Shown in pieces: positions 13,602 to 23,999 of a stretch of 64,000 bases of DNA. The DNA lies in NCBI GenBank assembly GCA_029339505.1, contig JAQISU010000036.1, positions 898,501 through 962,500 of the forward strand. The letters run 5' to 3'. The notes below the pieces were generated by a model. That model had not been told where the DNA came from and did no database searches. It saw only the letters and a program-made list of their open reading frames with translations. A program made the position numbers and the translations under genes. Positions within the stretch are counted from its first letter, which is position 1. Every line of letters starts with the position of its first letter. This DNA is from Unio delphinus (Eukaryota > Mollusca > Bivalvia > Unionida > Unionidae).

Positions 13602-13946
13602 TTATGTTATTCGAAAATACGCCAGAAATATCAGGTTGAATATTCAGAAAGTTCTCAACAATTATTCGAATATGTTACTGAAAAAACTAAACCTCTTCTT
13701 CATCAGGTTGAAAAGTATCACGCACGTGTTTCAGACATGGAGAAAGTAACAAAAATGCAAGGGATTTAGAATACGATTAGAATGGTGGAGGACATTTTGG
13801 TTAGGATGCAGTATGGTGCTTATAGTCCGCACAGGTTGGTAATGAAGATAAATAATGCGAAGAAAGGGAAAGACATATTAAAGGAACCGCCTTTGCATTT
13901 CACATACCAAACATTCCACATGGATGAGAGTGCTAACATAAAATAA
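13602..13946 (+). pseudogene. Charged helical frame with one stop, unknown
   Basis: A single plus-strand frame of 114 codons, interrupted only by TAG at 13767-13769 and ending in TAA at 13944-13946. It is charged and looks helical (YSESSQQLFEYVTEKTKPLL, then YHARVSDMEKVTKM), followed by a Lys-rich part (KINNAKKGKDILKEPP). No start codon at its left edge, so the N-terminus is missing or in another frame. It lies in the higher-GC region and may belong to the Polinton-like element, on the opposite strand to the polymerase. Confidence 0.4.
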
Positions 13947-14688
13947 ATTCTTATATAAATAGACTTAATACCAACGTAATCCACGTTATTTACTATCAGC
14001 ACATTATGGTCAAACAAAGTATTTTATATACAAAAGACGTCATTACCTACAAACAAATTAACAAAAGAGTTCGTGTTTATATTCACACTAGTCTACATTC
14101 ACACTAAGCATAGACTCATAAGTTCAAGGACAAAGGGTTCTGAACGGAAAGAGATAAACTCATATGCAAACGTACACACACAAATACACACATACACATG
14201 AGTAAATGAGTTTGTGTTTATAGTGACACTACTCCACATTCACATATATCGACAACTTGATTAGTCCCTCAAGATATATGGGTAGCTTTGTGAACGGCGG
14301 TTCTTTCTAAGCTCCAGATACACCTGCTTAATGCTGACACCTTCCAGACCCGGCACCACACACGCAAGGGCGGCTCCAGTCCTGCTCACAAATGACTTGT
14401 GTTGTTGGGAGCGCAACGGGTGTTTTACCTCTCAGGGATAGTACAGAATTACCTTTGGAGTTTATTATGTTGATGTCTCCTTATCTCCAGCGAACGCTGT
14501 CGTTCTAACTCTTCCTCCTAGATTTCTGTATGGGGATTGCGGCTATTGGTACTGGTACTGGTTATGGCTGACGTTAGGTTGTAGGTGGTGGTGTTGGTAG
14601 TTTCAGTGTCCTCACCTCAGGCTTTACTTCACGCAGAGGGTCTTAGTATAAGATGATGCAGGATCTTATTCTTCTTATCTTACTTTCC

Positions 14689-14895
14689 TTATTTTCCTTC
14701 CTCTTCTTCTACTCTGACACTTTCCAAGATTACTTCCACCGTCATCTCATCTAGGAGGCGCCTGGCATATTCTAGGTGCATTTGAAGCTCGAGCAGTTTC
14801 GTTAGTCTACTCATGGTGACGAGTGAACGCTGTGGTAGCAAGACTGATGAACGCTTCGCTTTATATACATAACGTTCGGACATGAAGAAAAACAT
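14689..14895 (-). pseudogene. Short helical acidic frame, unknown
   Basis: Open minus frame of 68 codons. From an internal Met (residue 28) it reads MSRLTKLLELQMHLEYARRL and ends in an acidic run (VRVEEEEGK), which looks like one amphipathic helix or coiled coil. Composition is good for coding. Function unknown. Confidence 0.35.
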
Positions 14896-14999
14896 CCACT
14901 TACATAAACACTAATAATCAATCAATCTTTGCATTATAGTGTTTTTCGTCTAATAGAGGCGTGAAGAACTGTTTAATTTTAACACGGCAAGATACTTGA

Positions 15000-17650
15000 T
15001 TTACCTGGGGAAAGGAATTGGAGCCACATCCTCCAGTACTCATTGAGTACTAGTCAATTAGGTCGTCAGGTCGGAGGTACTATTAAGTCTTATCGACCTC
15101 AATACTAGACAATTGGTTGAGTGGCAATGGACCCTACACACACTCATGCATCTTCTGCAGTTGATATCGACTGAATGCTACACCAATATTGAATAAATTA
15201 AATTTGAAATATAGTGATTTTTGACCACTAGGGCAATGTATCACATTTTAAAATCCAGCACAGCTGGATATTTCCCAAGCATTTATGTACTCACAGAATA
15301 CTATTAAATGTGTTGTCAGGTCTGTGTTACTATTAAGCTACTATCGACCTGAATGTAAGATCATGGGTAAGTGGGAAAGGAATGGACCCAACACACTCTC
15401 TACCCTATCAGCAAATCAGGTCTGCGAATGGTTTGCAATAGCTTTAGTGGTGATAATGGCGGGTGAAAATACTTTCACATCTCGGCCGTTTTGAGCTATC
15501 CGAGTGGTGGCAAGGAAGGAAAGGTACTAAGCAAACCAGCCCATGAATGTTGTAACCTTGAAACGCCGGGTCCATACTTATTTCAAATCTAGTCCAGTTT
15601 CACTAATGGACAGAACAAAATACCAATAATGTGTAAGCCACCTGTGCAATTAAATCAAATCCATAATGTTGTAAATATTTTCATCTTCCCGAACGTTGCC
15701 AATACTCGTAGTACAAAAGTGTACACATTGTAAGTCCCAAACAATGTTAAAAATGTTCATGCGAAATAAATAAGTGTAGTCACTGTCATGTTGAAATGGT
15801 TTTTTGTTTATGAAGCGGTATTCGAAATTAAACAAGTCAGGTTTTGTAAAATAGTTAGGGTTCTCTTACCAAATCAGAGTCCTATATTCAGGCAATGAAA
15901 GCAAATACTTTATTTTTAGTTTCGCTCTCGTCATGCGGTCCGGGGTAGCTTCCCTGTATATATGGTAGCCGGTATTCCATCATGCAGCTAGTTCTCTGAG
16001 CTATCCGGCCAGGATATCATCATGCTAGAACTGCAGGTAACCCAAGTCTGCAATTCCATTGCACTCATATTCTGCCGTCACCAGGTTACTGAGTCCCAGC
16101 CCAGCCATTTCTGCTTAGTCCATGTACACGTTGCAATTTGGAGTAGCTGCTTCATACGCGATCTCCCAGCATTCCTTCGTTCGGCTATTTCTCTATTTCA
16201 ATTTTCCAATAATGTTTCATTTTTTTTAAGTCTTCTCTGAGGTAACATTCTATGACGGGGCAACAGCATAGCATTCCCTAGCTATTCGCTCAGGATATCC
16301 TCATGCGCTTAGCCGCGGGTAAAACCAATCTGCTTTTCTAGTTGCACTCATATTCTGCTGTCACCAGGTCATAAGTTCCATGTCCACTGCTTCAATGTTG
16401 AATGAACACTAATAATGACTGACTAACGTTTTGAATTAAAGGGATGTGCGTCCACTAAGGACATGTTGCACTGATTAATTTCCAGCACGTCTGGATAATT
16501 AATTACTCCTCGGGAAAGGAATGCGAGCCACATCCCCAGATATTTATGTGATGATGATGATGATGATAATTAAATTCTAGTGAATCGGCCACAGAAGATC
16601 ATTTTTCATTGTTTTATCTGTCAAAAGACAGTTATTTTATTATTCCCGTGGGGTAAGTAATGATGCCACATCCCCACGAGCCTTTATGAGCACATAGAGA
16701 GCTATTTAACTTGGTCGTCATTTCACGACCCTATTGAGGGGTTATCGACATGAATATAAGGCCTGGGTGAGTGGGAATAGACCCAACACACACTAAACCC
16801 TATCAAACAATCGGCGTGAACATACTAGGGGTCAAATGGCACCAAATAATGGCGAGAGAAAAATAGATTTCTTATATCGTCATATTAAGGGATTCTGGTC
16901 ATGAAAAAGGAGGGAAAAATCCGGAAAACCAGTCCATGGATGTTGTTGGCCTTGAAACGCCCTAGCCATATTTATTTTAAATCGAGTCCAGTTTCACTAA
17001 TGGACAGAAAAGTACCAATAATGTGTAAATCACCTGTATAGATAAATCAAATCCATAAAGTAGTAGAATTTTCTTTATTATCCTTACTATAGATCTATTA
17101 TAATACAAAGTGTACATATAGTAAGTCCATAACACATTTGTTTAACTAATATGTCTTTTGCGACATATGATAGTGTAATCACTGTTAGGTATGAAAGTTT
17201 GTAAATTTTGAGCAGTGTTCAAAATTGATCAATGCAGGTTTTGTAATAGAGATTATGCGAAAAGGGTTCTCGTAACCAATGATAACCCTATTTCAACCAG
17301 GCAATGAAAGCAACCATGCATGCCCTTTTGCTTTTCGTCTGTGCAAAATTGCCGGAGTAGATTCTCCGGTATACGAGTTCCCAGAGTCCGAAATGGTTCC
17401 AATTCGATCGAAAAAGTTGCATTTCCCTCCAGCAACATGTCAGGCCAGGTTTATGGTTTGTTGCAAGATCAAAAGCAGGGTAACCTCTGGCTTCAACATT
17501 CAATACACACGAGTATACACTCAAAAAATGCCACGTGTCGTCCCCCATCTTCAATACTAGCCGCACGTCTTATAGCTACTTGACAACTATCGACCTGAAT
17601 GTTAGACCTTTTGGTGAGTTGGAATGGACCCAACACACACTCATCCCTAG
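15000..17650. repeat. Mosaic of diverged direct duplications
   Basis: Two long direct copies are visible at about 15280-15905 and 16680-17310, offset by about 1.4 kb. They share for example CCAGTTTCACTAATGGACAG and ACCAATAATGTGTAA. Shorter pieces of the same unit occur at 15000-15165, 16470-16560 and 17575-17650. A separate 130-base pair of direct repeats lies at 15960-16100 and 16255-16390, sharing TTGCACTCATATTCTGC. Copies are well diverged. The origin is unknown: it could be an internal repeat of the virus-like element or an unrelated transposon. Confidence 0.7.
17288..17566 (-). pseudogene. Unknown frame beside duplicated block
   Basis: Open minus frame of 92 codons with several Trp and Cys residues (KMGDDTWHFLSVYS near its start). 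The part nearest 17300 lies in the duplicated block. Plus-strand frames are open over the same bases, so strand and coding status are unsure. Confidence 0.25.
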
Positions 17651-17916
17651 AAATACACTAAAAATATCCATACCACCATATCAATAACATGGAACGCGCG
17701 GACCTAAAAGAAACACTCATGTTCACGTTTTTACCTACAAACACACTTTATTACCACTTAAAGAAACAACAATAAACAGACTATTATACAGGTCATGGAA
17801 ACAAAGTAATTCTGGACACATTTCTTTTTTAACATACCGTCAAGTGCAAATGTATTTCTGCTATTTGACTAGTATCTCTTTTCTAGATGTTTGTGGGCAG
17901 TCCTGAAAAAGGCTGT

Positions 17917-18328
17917 TTAAATGAGTGTTATGGCAATATGTAATTGTTTAAGAATACGTAACCGTTTGGCTGCAGGCTTCAATACATGATAGAGTCGGCT
18001 TCTGCTTCTCTTTCGTATCTGCACGTTAGTCAACAAAGACTCTGTCATGCCCTGCCTTTGTTGCCGCTGTTCTCTCTGATGCTTCTGAAGTATATACATC
18101 ATCGTCCATTCTTCTTCTTCCTTCTTGATTTCCCCTTTAAACGCCTCTTCTATTTAGTTTTGGGTTCCTTTCAACATCTAACATTTTCTGTCTGACCAGG
18201 TTTTGCCTGACATGATGTAAATTCCCGTGGGCTTCCTCCAGTTTGGATAGTCTTGAACAAAAATTCATAAGTGCATGTGTCATTAATGGATGATCAGACT
18301 GGAGACCGCCTCGATTTGTAAGATTCAA
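17917..18328 (-). pseudogene. Two adjoining basic frames of the virus-like element
   Basis: Minus frames at 18137-18328 (63 codons) and 17917-18102 (61 codons) lie head to tail. The first contains a helical stretch (LMNFCSRLSKLEEAHGNLHH). The second is Arg/Gln/Lys-rich (HQREQRQQRQ, then RKRSRSRLYHVLKPAAKRLR), as in nucleic-acid-binding core proteins. They may be pieces of one gene separated by a frameshift. No family recognised. Confidence 0.35.
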
Positions 18329-18888
18329 GCGCGAACATTATAGAAACCATTTTTAATTTGTTTTAGGGTCGGACAGCTATAGCTTATCTTATGCTTAGCA
18401 ATAGAGAAAAGTCAAAGAGCATGTATAGTATTCATGTTTTTAAACAAATCACTAGGACGTTTTTTCAAACATAACATGTTTTCAACAATACATAATATAA
18501 CAATTTTTTCAAACGACCTTTGACAGGGTTGAAAACGTTGTGAAGTCAAGTTAGACTTCCACTGATGGATGTAATTAGGTTATTGATATACACTTCGTTT
18601 CCTAGCTAACGGCAAGAACTATCTGTAACGGTCACTAAACGATCGATGTACTATTTTGTCGTTTCTAGTAAAGTCACCATACGAATAAGACACTAAATGT
18701 TCAGAAGAATATATAAGACTGAGCTGTTGAATACAATAAACACACTATTATTCAAAAAACATGGAATATGTGCCTTCTAATTTCACATGATTAAATCATG
18801 TCGTTTGGGCATTTCTTCTCTTAAAGTCGTTTTCAAAAGACGTAATCAAAATACTCTACTTGTTTTGTTTCTGGTTTCACAAGTAATA

Positions 18889-19089
18889 TTAAATGATCAA
18901 TTCAATCCTGAAGTTTTCCTTGAAAATCTCTGTCAAGTAATCATCTCTTTGCGTCTTCTCCGTACTTTGCGCCAAGAGAAATTCGAAGCAATGGATCTCT
19001 AGAGTAGTCAATGATTGGTATGAATGATCACGCAAGTCTTTATGCCACTGATGCAACACTCTTTTGCCAGATAAGCCCTTAAGCGTCAT
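18889..19089 (-). pseudogene. Unknown frame of the virus-like element
   Basis: ATG-started minus frame of 66 codons (MTLKGLSGKRVLHQWHKDLR). A second, plus-strand frame overlaps it at 18787-19002. Composition favours the minus strand, in line with its neighbours. No family recognised. Confidence 0.3.
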
Positions 19090-19402
19090 CTAGATACACG
19101 TCCAATATTTATACTTGACTTATCATAAGACGTTTATCATGTTGACTTTGACTGGGATGATTGTTTCGACATTCATAACACAATTTTTTGCTCATCACTG
19201 TAATGGTTTCTGCCAGGTGTTTGGTAAAATAGGAAACTAAACGTTGTTCTTGTTCTGATCATCTGGACATGGCCATCCCCTCTACGTCTCTGTCTTTAGG
19301 TTCTGCTTCCACGAAATAATCCCATTCCATTTCCAAAGATTCTCTACCATTCAAAGAGGGATATGAGTCTTCCATAGCTTCTAATAATCTCAAGCTGTTC
19401 AT

Positions 19403-19612
19403 TTATATCGTATAGTTGAACCAGACATACAAGATGACGTTCACCGTGTTGAGCAGAGGTAATTTAAACTGATTTTCCACATCGGCTAAATCGACTTGCC
19501 ATTGATGATCAGTGTATTTCCTCTCAGGTGAGCCTTCTGGAAAATTTTCGTCCATTGGATTTGTGTAAGCTGTACGTGAAATCTTCCTGTTGCATGTGAG
19601 GTTAACTGACAC
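19403..19612 (-). pseudogene. Unknown frame of the virus-like element
   Basis: Open minus frame of 69 codons. It includes MDENFPEGSPERKYTD and then WQVDLADVENQFKLPLLN. Protein-like, but no family recognised. It ends at a stop near 19403. Confidence 0.3.
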
Positions 19613-19734
19613 TTATCAGTCCGGTTTAGGCAGCACGATCCAATGTTTGATCTTCTCCGTAACTTGCAGGATGGGATGGATCGTAGTAAATACTGGTAAA
19701 CACATTCTCCATCAGGACGTTTTTAATAAGTTAC

Positions 19735-19893
19735 TCACTCTTCACTGATGATATTTTGCATGGAGTGAGGTGGTAGTTTGGAAACGTTGTGACGTGTTCG
19801 ATTTGCCACGGGAATATACGTCACGTGTAGCGGTGCTGGTGCTGGTAGTGCTGGATTTAATAGGATGTATTTGGTCATGCTTTCTTTGTCCAT
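19735..19893 (-). pseudogene. Short Pro-rich frame with clear ATG
   Basis: Frame of 52 codons from ATG at 19891-19893 to TGA at 19735-19737. It begins MDKESMTKYILLNPALPAPA and continues with TYIPVANRTRHN. The same frame continues upstream through one stop to another Met (MIYINPLTE), so the true start may lie further right. Unknown family. It sits in the minus-strand series of broken viral frames. Confidence 0.35.
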
Positions 19894-20247
19894 TACTGAA
19901 TCCTCTTCTTGTTTTCACACTTCTGTCAAAGGATTAATGTATATCATCTTTCTAGCCCAAGATTTTATTCTTTTCACTGAGGTGTGAGCGTATGAGGCAA
20001 CAATAACGTTGATTTCTTACCAGGGATGGGAGCCGCTGCCGTCGTTTTAAAGATGGCTCATCATTATTTAATCTCATGCATCATAGGGATGCGTGTGTCT
20101 TGTTTACTGGGGTTGGAGGTAGTGGTTTGGTAGTAGTTGTGATGGCCGTTTCATCAGGGACTTAAAATCTTTCGGAGTCTACCGAGCTCTTTTTTCTGAA
20201 GTTTAATGGTGTAAGAGTTGAAATCGTTGAAACACTTGACCGGAAAC

Positions 20248-20442
20248 TTACGAGTTTTCCGTTTCTGACAAATCAAATCGCTGAGATCCAACAACGACTG
20301 CAATTTGTGTTGTCACTGGGACAGATCGGTCAAATGAGGATTGGGAGGTAAATGCGGGGTCTATTTTACTACCCAAGGATGAAGTTCCATCCATCGTTTG
20401 CAAGGCACTTACGTCTGTTTTGGTCCTTCCAGCCGTTTCCAA
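20248..20442 (-). pseudogene. Ser/Thr-rich frame of the virus-like element
   Basis: ATG-started minus frame of 64 codons, rich in Ser, Thr and Asp (DVSALQTMDGTSSLGSKIDP). A low-complexity Thr/Pro piece follows downstream in another frame near 20100-20160. No family recognised. Confidence 0.3.
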
Positions 20443-20537
20443 TTATCAAGTCTGAGATCGTTTCACCCTATAGGTCGCTATTGTTTTATTGATACTTTTA
20501 TATCTTTGCATTATCCATTTTCAAGTGTTTAGAATGG

Positions 20538-20819
20538 GTGTTAACAACAGGTGCACATCTCCTCCGCGTTGCACTAAAATCTATTTATTTTGATGCATGG
20601 GTATTTTCTTTAGGAACATTTGGCGGAGAACGAGCGAATGCATGGCTAAGCGTTCTTTCTGATCCTGAAACAATGTTATGTTTGAATGATTCGTTTCCGC
20701 GTCGATTGAGGCACTTTGGACAGGACGAAGAACACGTCAAAATGTGTGTCTACACGAAGATTAAGTCTTTTCCTTTTATTCACGTTGTGTCTAAAAGAGG
20801 GATGACTTCTGTGAAGTAA
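20538..20819 (+). other. Isolated plus-strand open frame, uncertain
   Basis: ATG-started plus frame of 93 codons (FDAWVFSLGTFGGERANAWL) on the strand opposite to its neighbours. The minus strand over the same bases also gives broken protein-like pieces, so this may be a shadow. Confidence 0.2.
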
Positions 20820-21156
20820 CATCTTTGTTTCTTGCAGGGCATACACAACAAATACACTGCCGTCGATGCCTTTACATGCGTCATTTTATTTTACCTTTTG
20901 TAATTTTGTATTCTTTTTGGAAAACCAAAATGTTTGAAAATATCTTCTACCATTCTAGCGCCACAAATACTGCCCGTTCTTTGCTTCGTTTTTCTTCATA
21001 CAAGTGTGTCTTATCAGAGCTAGATGTTGATGCTTGACAAAGCGTTTTTGGGGATATTGGGTCCAATCGTTTTTTTTCCTATTTTCTTTTGGACAGGAAA
21101 ACACGATAGTAGTACCCAACGTTTATCGAGGTCGTTTTATAGTGGTATTCGCCGCA

Positions 21157-21854
21157 TCACGCGACGTGGATGAGTTGGCAGCGGATTAAATCGGAACCGT
21201 TCTGCCTGGATAAATCCAGTAAACTCTGTACCAAACCCAATATCTTTTGGACTTTGAATTTGGGGTCATGTACCTTGTAAGCAGCTTCCGCAGCAGCTAC
21301 AGAGGAGGAGACTTTTCTAGAGACAAAGTTTTCTATTTTGTCATCTAATAGGAAAGAACAGCTGTCGAATAAATTGGGTTCAGCATGCATCACTAGCAAC
21401 GGGCATGTGGAAGAACCTGAGGCTACTGGAGACTCACTCACCGTCGTCACAGATTATGGCGTGGAAATGTTTGGTTGCGCACTGGCTGAAGTCCCTCTCT
21501 TGGGGGTAGACGCTGGTGTCTTATTATATTGACCTTTATCTGAGGACATTAATTTTTTCTGGGTCTGTGACCTGGTCTGCACACGACTGCTCTTTTTCCT
21601 CTGCGTACGTTTAGCTTTTATTTGATCAACCTTTCTCCATGGGTGATGGGATCCTATTTCCAGAGGGTGCGAAAGATAACACCTCTTAGAGAACCGCTAT
21701 CTCCAGGTTTCAAAATAATTTGCTTTTTGGTTTCAGGGTCTAGCGCAAACCTGCCAATTGCTTTAAAAGCTACTTTGTTTCTCTCAAAACCACATTCACT
21801 TTGATGATTGATCTGAATGATGCCTTTCAATAACTGACGTTCTGTGTAAACCAT
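21157..21854 (-). pseudogene. Broken gene with Lys/Arg-rich middle
   Basis: Three minus-strand pieces that probably formed one gene. The first (21654-21854) starts MVYTERQLLKGIIQ and includes KVAFKAIGRFALDPETKKQI. The second (about 21454-21660, next frame) is strongly basic (KAKRTQRKKSSRVQTRSQTQ). The third (21157-21450) is Ser-rich and then helical (SSSVAAAEAAYKVHDPKFKV). A frameshift joins pieces one and two near 21655 and a TAA separates two from three. A basic middle with a helical C-terminus would suit a DNA-binding core or minor virion protein, but I do not recognise the family. Confidence 0.4.
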
Positions 21855-22012
21855 CGAATGACCTCTCTGAGACTGGATTCTAAGACACGAGCATGTACAG
21901 AGCCGTACAAGGCATATATCAATTTGACTGGAAAATCAACGGTGAGACTTAAGGGACTTGGTGTGAGACAGATCAAACATTTCCGAGGTTTTTTTATAGA
22001 TATTTTAAGTCG

Positions 22013-22600
22013 ACGGGGGCGTGTACACTCGCCTTGGAACCTGCGGTGAAGCAGATGGGTACGAAATTGCAAATGATCCGGGGTATTGGGTTTTAAAACC
22101 ACAAATACATATGTCTGAGGGCTTTGAGTGGTTTCGCTGTACTCATTAGTCAGCCAGTGAGTTCCTAGCTATTTGGCTAAAACATGCACGTGAAACTTAT
22201 ATCTAGAGTTTTATATTGTGACCACGTAATGAGCACTGAGACTGGTAGTGCGATTGGATTTCCATTTCTGAAACAAATGTTGGTAACGTAAATTACACTG
22301 ACATTAGGTGAAACCAATTGCGCGTAAACCATACGTTTAACTTCTTCTTCGTCTTCTACTATCATTTTCAAGATATCCATAATATTTTGTCTGGGGTCAG
22401 ACACGATATAGTCTTTTCCGCCGTTAATGCCTCCCACAAACACGATAGAATCACCTTGACTTTCTCGCAAAATGCTGTATGCCTATTGACACTCTTCGTA
22501 ATACCACACAATACAACATACTGAGGTAGACGATCGGTCGAATGATGTTTAAGTTCGATCAAACGCGTAATTAATTTGGTTGTCCTGTACCAAAAGTTGT
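22013..22600 (-). pseudogene. Packaging ATPase remnant (FtsK/HerA type), Polinton-like
   Basis: Three minus frames together follow the motif order of the genome-packaging ATPase of Polintons and adintoviruses. LPQYVVLCGITKSVN at about 22485-22525 sits where the phosphate-binding loop should be, with the Gly-Lys pair replaced by Val-Asn. MIVEDEEEVKRM at about 22330-22365 is in the place of Walker B. SVIYVT (about 22285-22300) and, in the next frame, SLSAHYVV (about 22221-22244) match the conserved segment after Walker B. YVFVVLKPNTPDHLQFRT near 22040-22100 matches the C-terminal part. The spacing between the A and B motifs is much shorter than usual, so there is an internal deletion besides two frameshifts. 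It lies downstream of the polymerase on the same strand. Confidence 0.6.
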
Positions 22601-22619
22601 AGCAATCAACATGATAAAT

Positions 22620-23370
22620 AACTGGATAAGATACAAATCCTAATAACTAACATGTTTTTGATGATGACTTTTACACTAGTGGATGAGCGAGCAGAGACAG
22701 CATTGGTATACATAGTGCAGGGAGTATCACGTTTGGAGACAGACAAGACGTTTAAACTTTTCTTAGGACCCGTTTATTTATTTCTTTAAATTGCAATCGA
22801 AAGACAAAATTACACCAAAACCAAAAGGTTAAGTACAGGGATAAAATACACATCAAAACGATCAAAGTGGAATCACTGTACAAACTTTGGTGACGATTGT
22901 GTCCTATGGACAAATTGCAATGTTCCTACAGGTTCTACACGTTGCACAGTCACACAGGAGTTAGCACGAAATGCAAAGATCATAACTAGACCACAATGAA
23001 TCAACTTGTAAACGGAATCAGACTCAGACACACATCACACGTAGACCCAAACTGCATGAGATACTTTGCGTGTAATAAACTTTAGTAACATACCACCATA
23101 TCAATATTGTCACTGATGTCCTTCCACAACAACTGCTGCATTGCTAATGATTAAAGTCGTGGCAATACGCGTACGTTTTGCACAGAACCGATCGTACTCG
23201 TTTGGCGTATCTAGATAGTTTAGTCACTAACTCACACACTACACATCGGAAAAATGTTTTTCTCTACAGACAAACTTTAATAAGTTTGTTGTTTGTTTAT
23301 GCATGCTACCGTCCGTTAGGTGGCAACCGCATGGATTCACGTGGCGGATGGCGTAGACAGTCAAACACAG
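22620..23370. other. Spacer in the virus-like element
   Basis: No reliable frame on the minus strand. A 93-codon plus frame at 23178-23459 overlaps the minus frame at 23371-23640 and has no recognisable features. Confidence 0.35.
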
Positions 23371-23640
23371 TTAAGAGTCTAAGACAAAGATTGACATCGC
23401 TTTCGCATCCGTCAGGTTTGACACGCACAGAGTCACTTTCATTTTGGAAGTTATTGTAATAATAGTCGTATCAAAGTTGAACAATGATGTATAGGTCATA
23501 TACGTTTTCTCTTTTATACTAGCCGTAATAAGTTTCGAGGTTGTAAATCTTACCATTTTTATGTCTAATATTTGGACGTCTTCCCTTTTGTCTTCGTGGA
23601 GAACGGTACTGCCATCTCTAAGGTGGAGAGTCCATATCAA
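23371..23640 (-). pseudogene. Unknown frame between ATPase and polymerase
   Basis: ATG-started minus frame of 89 codons, the longest intact frame of this region. It looks strand-rich (MIWTLHLRDGSTVLHEDKRE, then ITITSKMKVTLCVSNLTDAK). Possibly intact or only N-terminal. No family recognised. Confidence 0.4.
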
Positions 23641-23999
23641 GGTACGAACAGTGCGAAGACTATGAAGTATGTTCTAGAATAGCTTAATATTTGTACACAC
23701 ATCGATCTATTTGCAACTTCAAACCACTACTGAAACACTTTAAGTCATATTCCAATCCGGTCTCAAGTCACCAAGTAGACAAATCGTGTTCTAGCTAAAA
23801 CAGTTCAAATAGGTGATCCTTCTCTATCTGTAAGTGTTTTTTTTTTAATGTTTCCAATCGATTGTCACAGTCACAGGCAAGAAGACAGGAAAAGTGTATT
23901 TCTTGAACGTGCAGTTTGCAGTTGGTCTCTCGGTCGATTGTGCTGTTTCACCTTCATCCTTCTTGTTAGTCATCCTCTTGGAACCATTTTTCGATACCA

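Noticed and set aside
17253..17583. A plus-strand gene with overlapping frames of 93 and 87 codons
   Set aside because: Four frames are open over the same bases and part lies in a duplicated block; no frame stands out.
22400..22470. GGINGGKD as a Walker A motif of the ATPase
   Set aside because: It fits the spacing only with Asp in place of Ser/Thr, and the segment aligns better just before Walker B. CGITKSVN upstream is a better place for the decayed loop.
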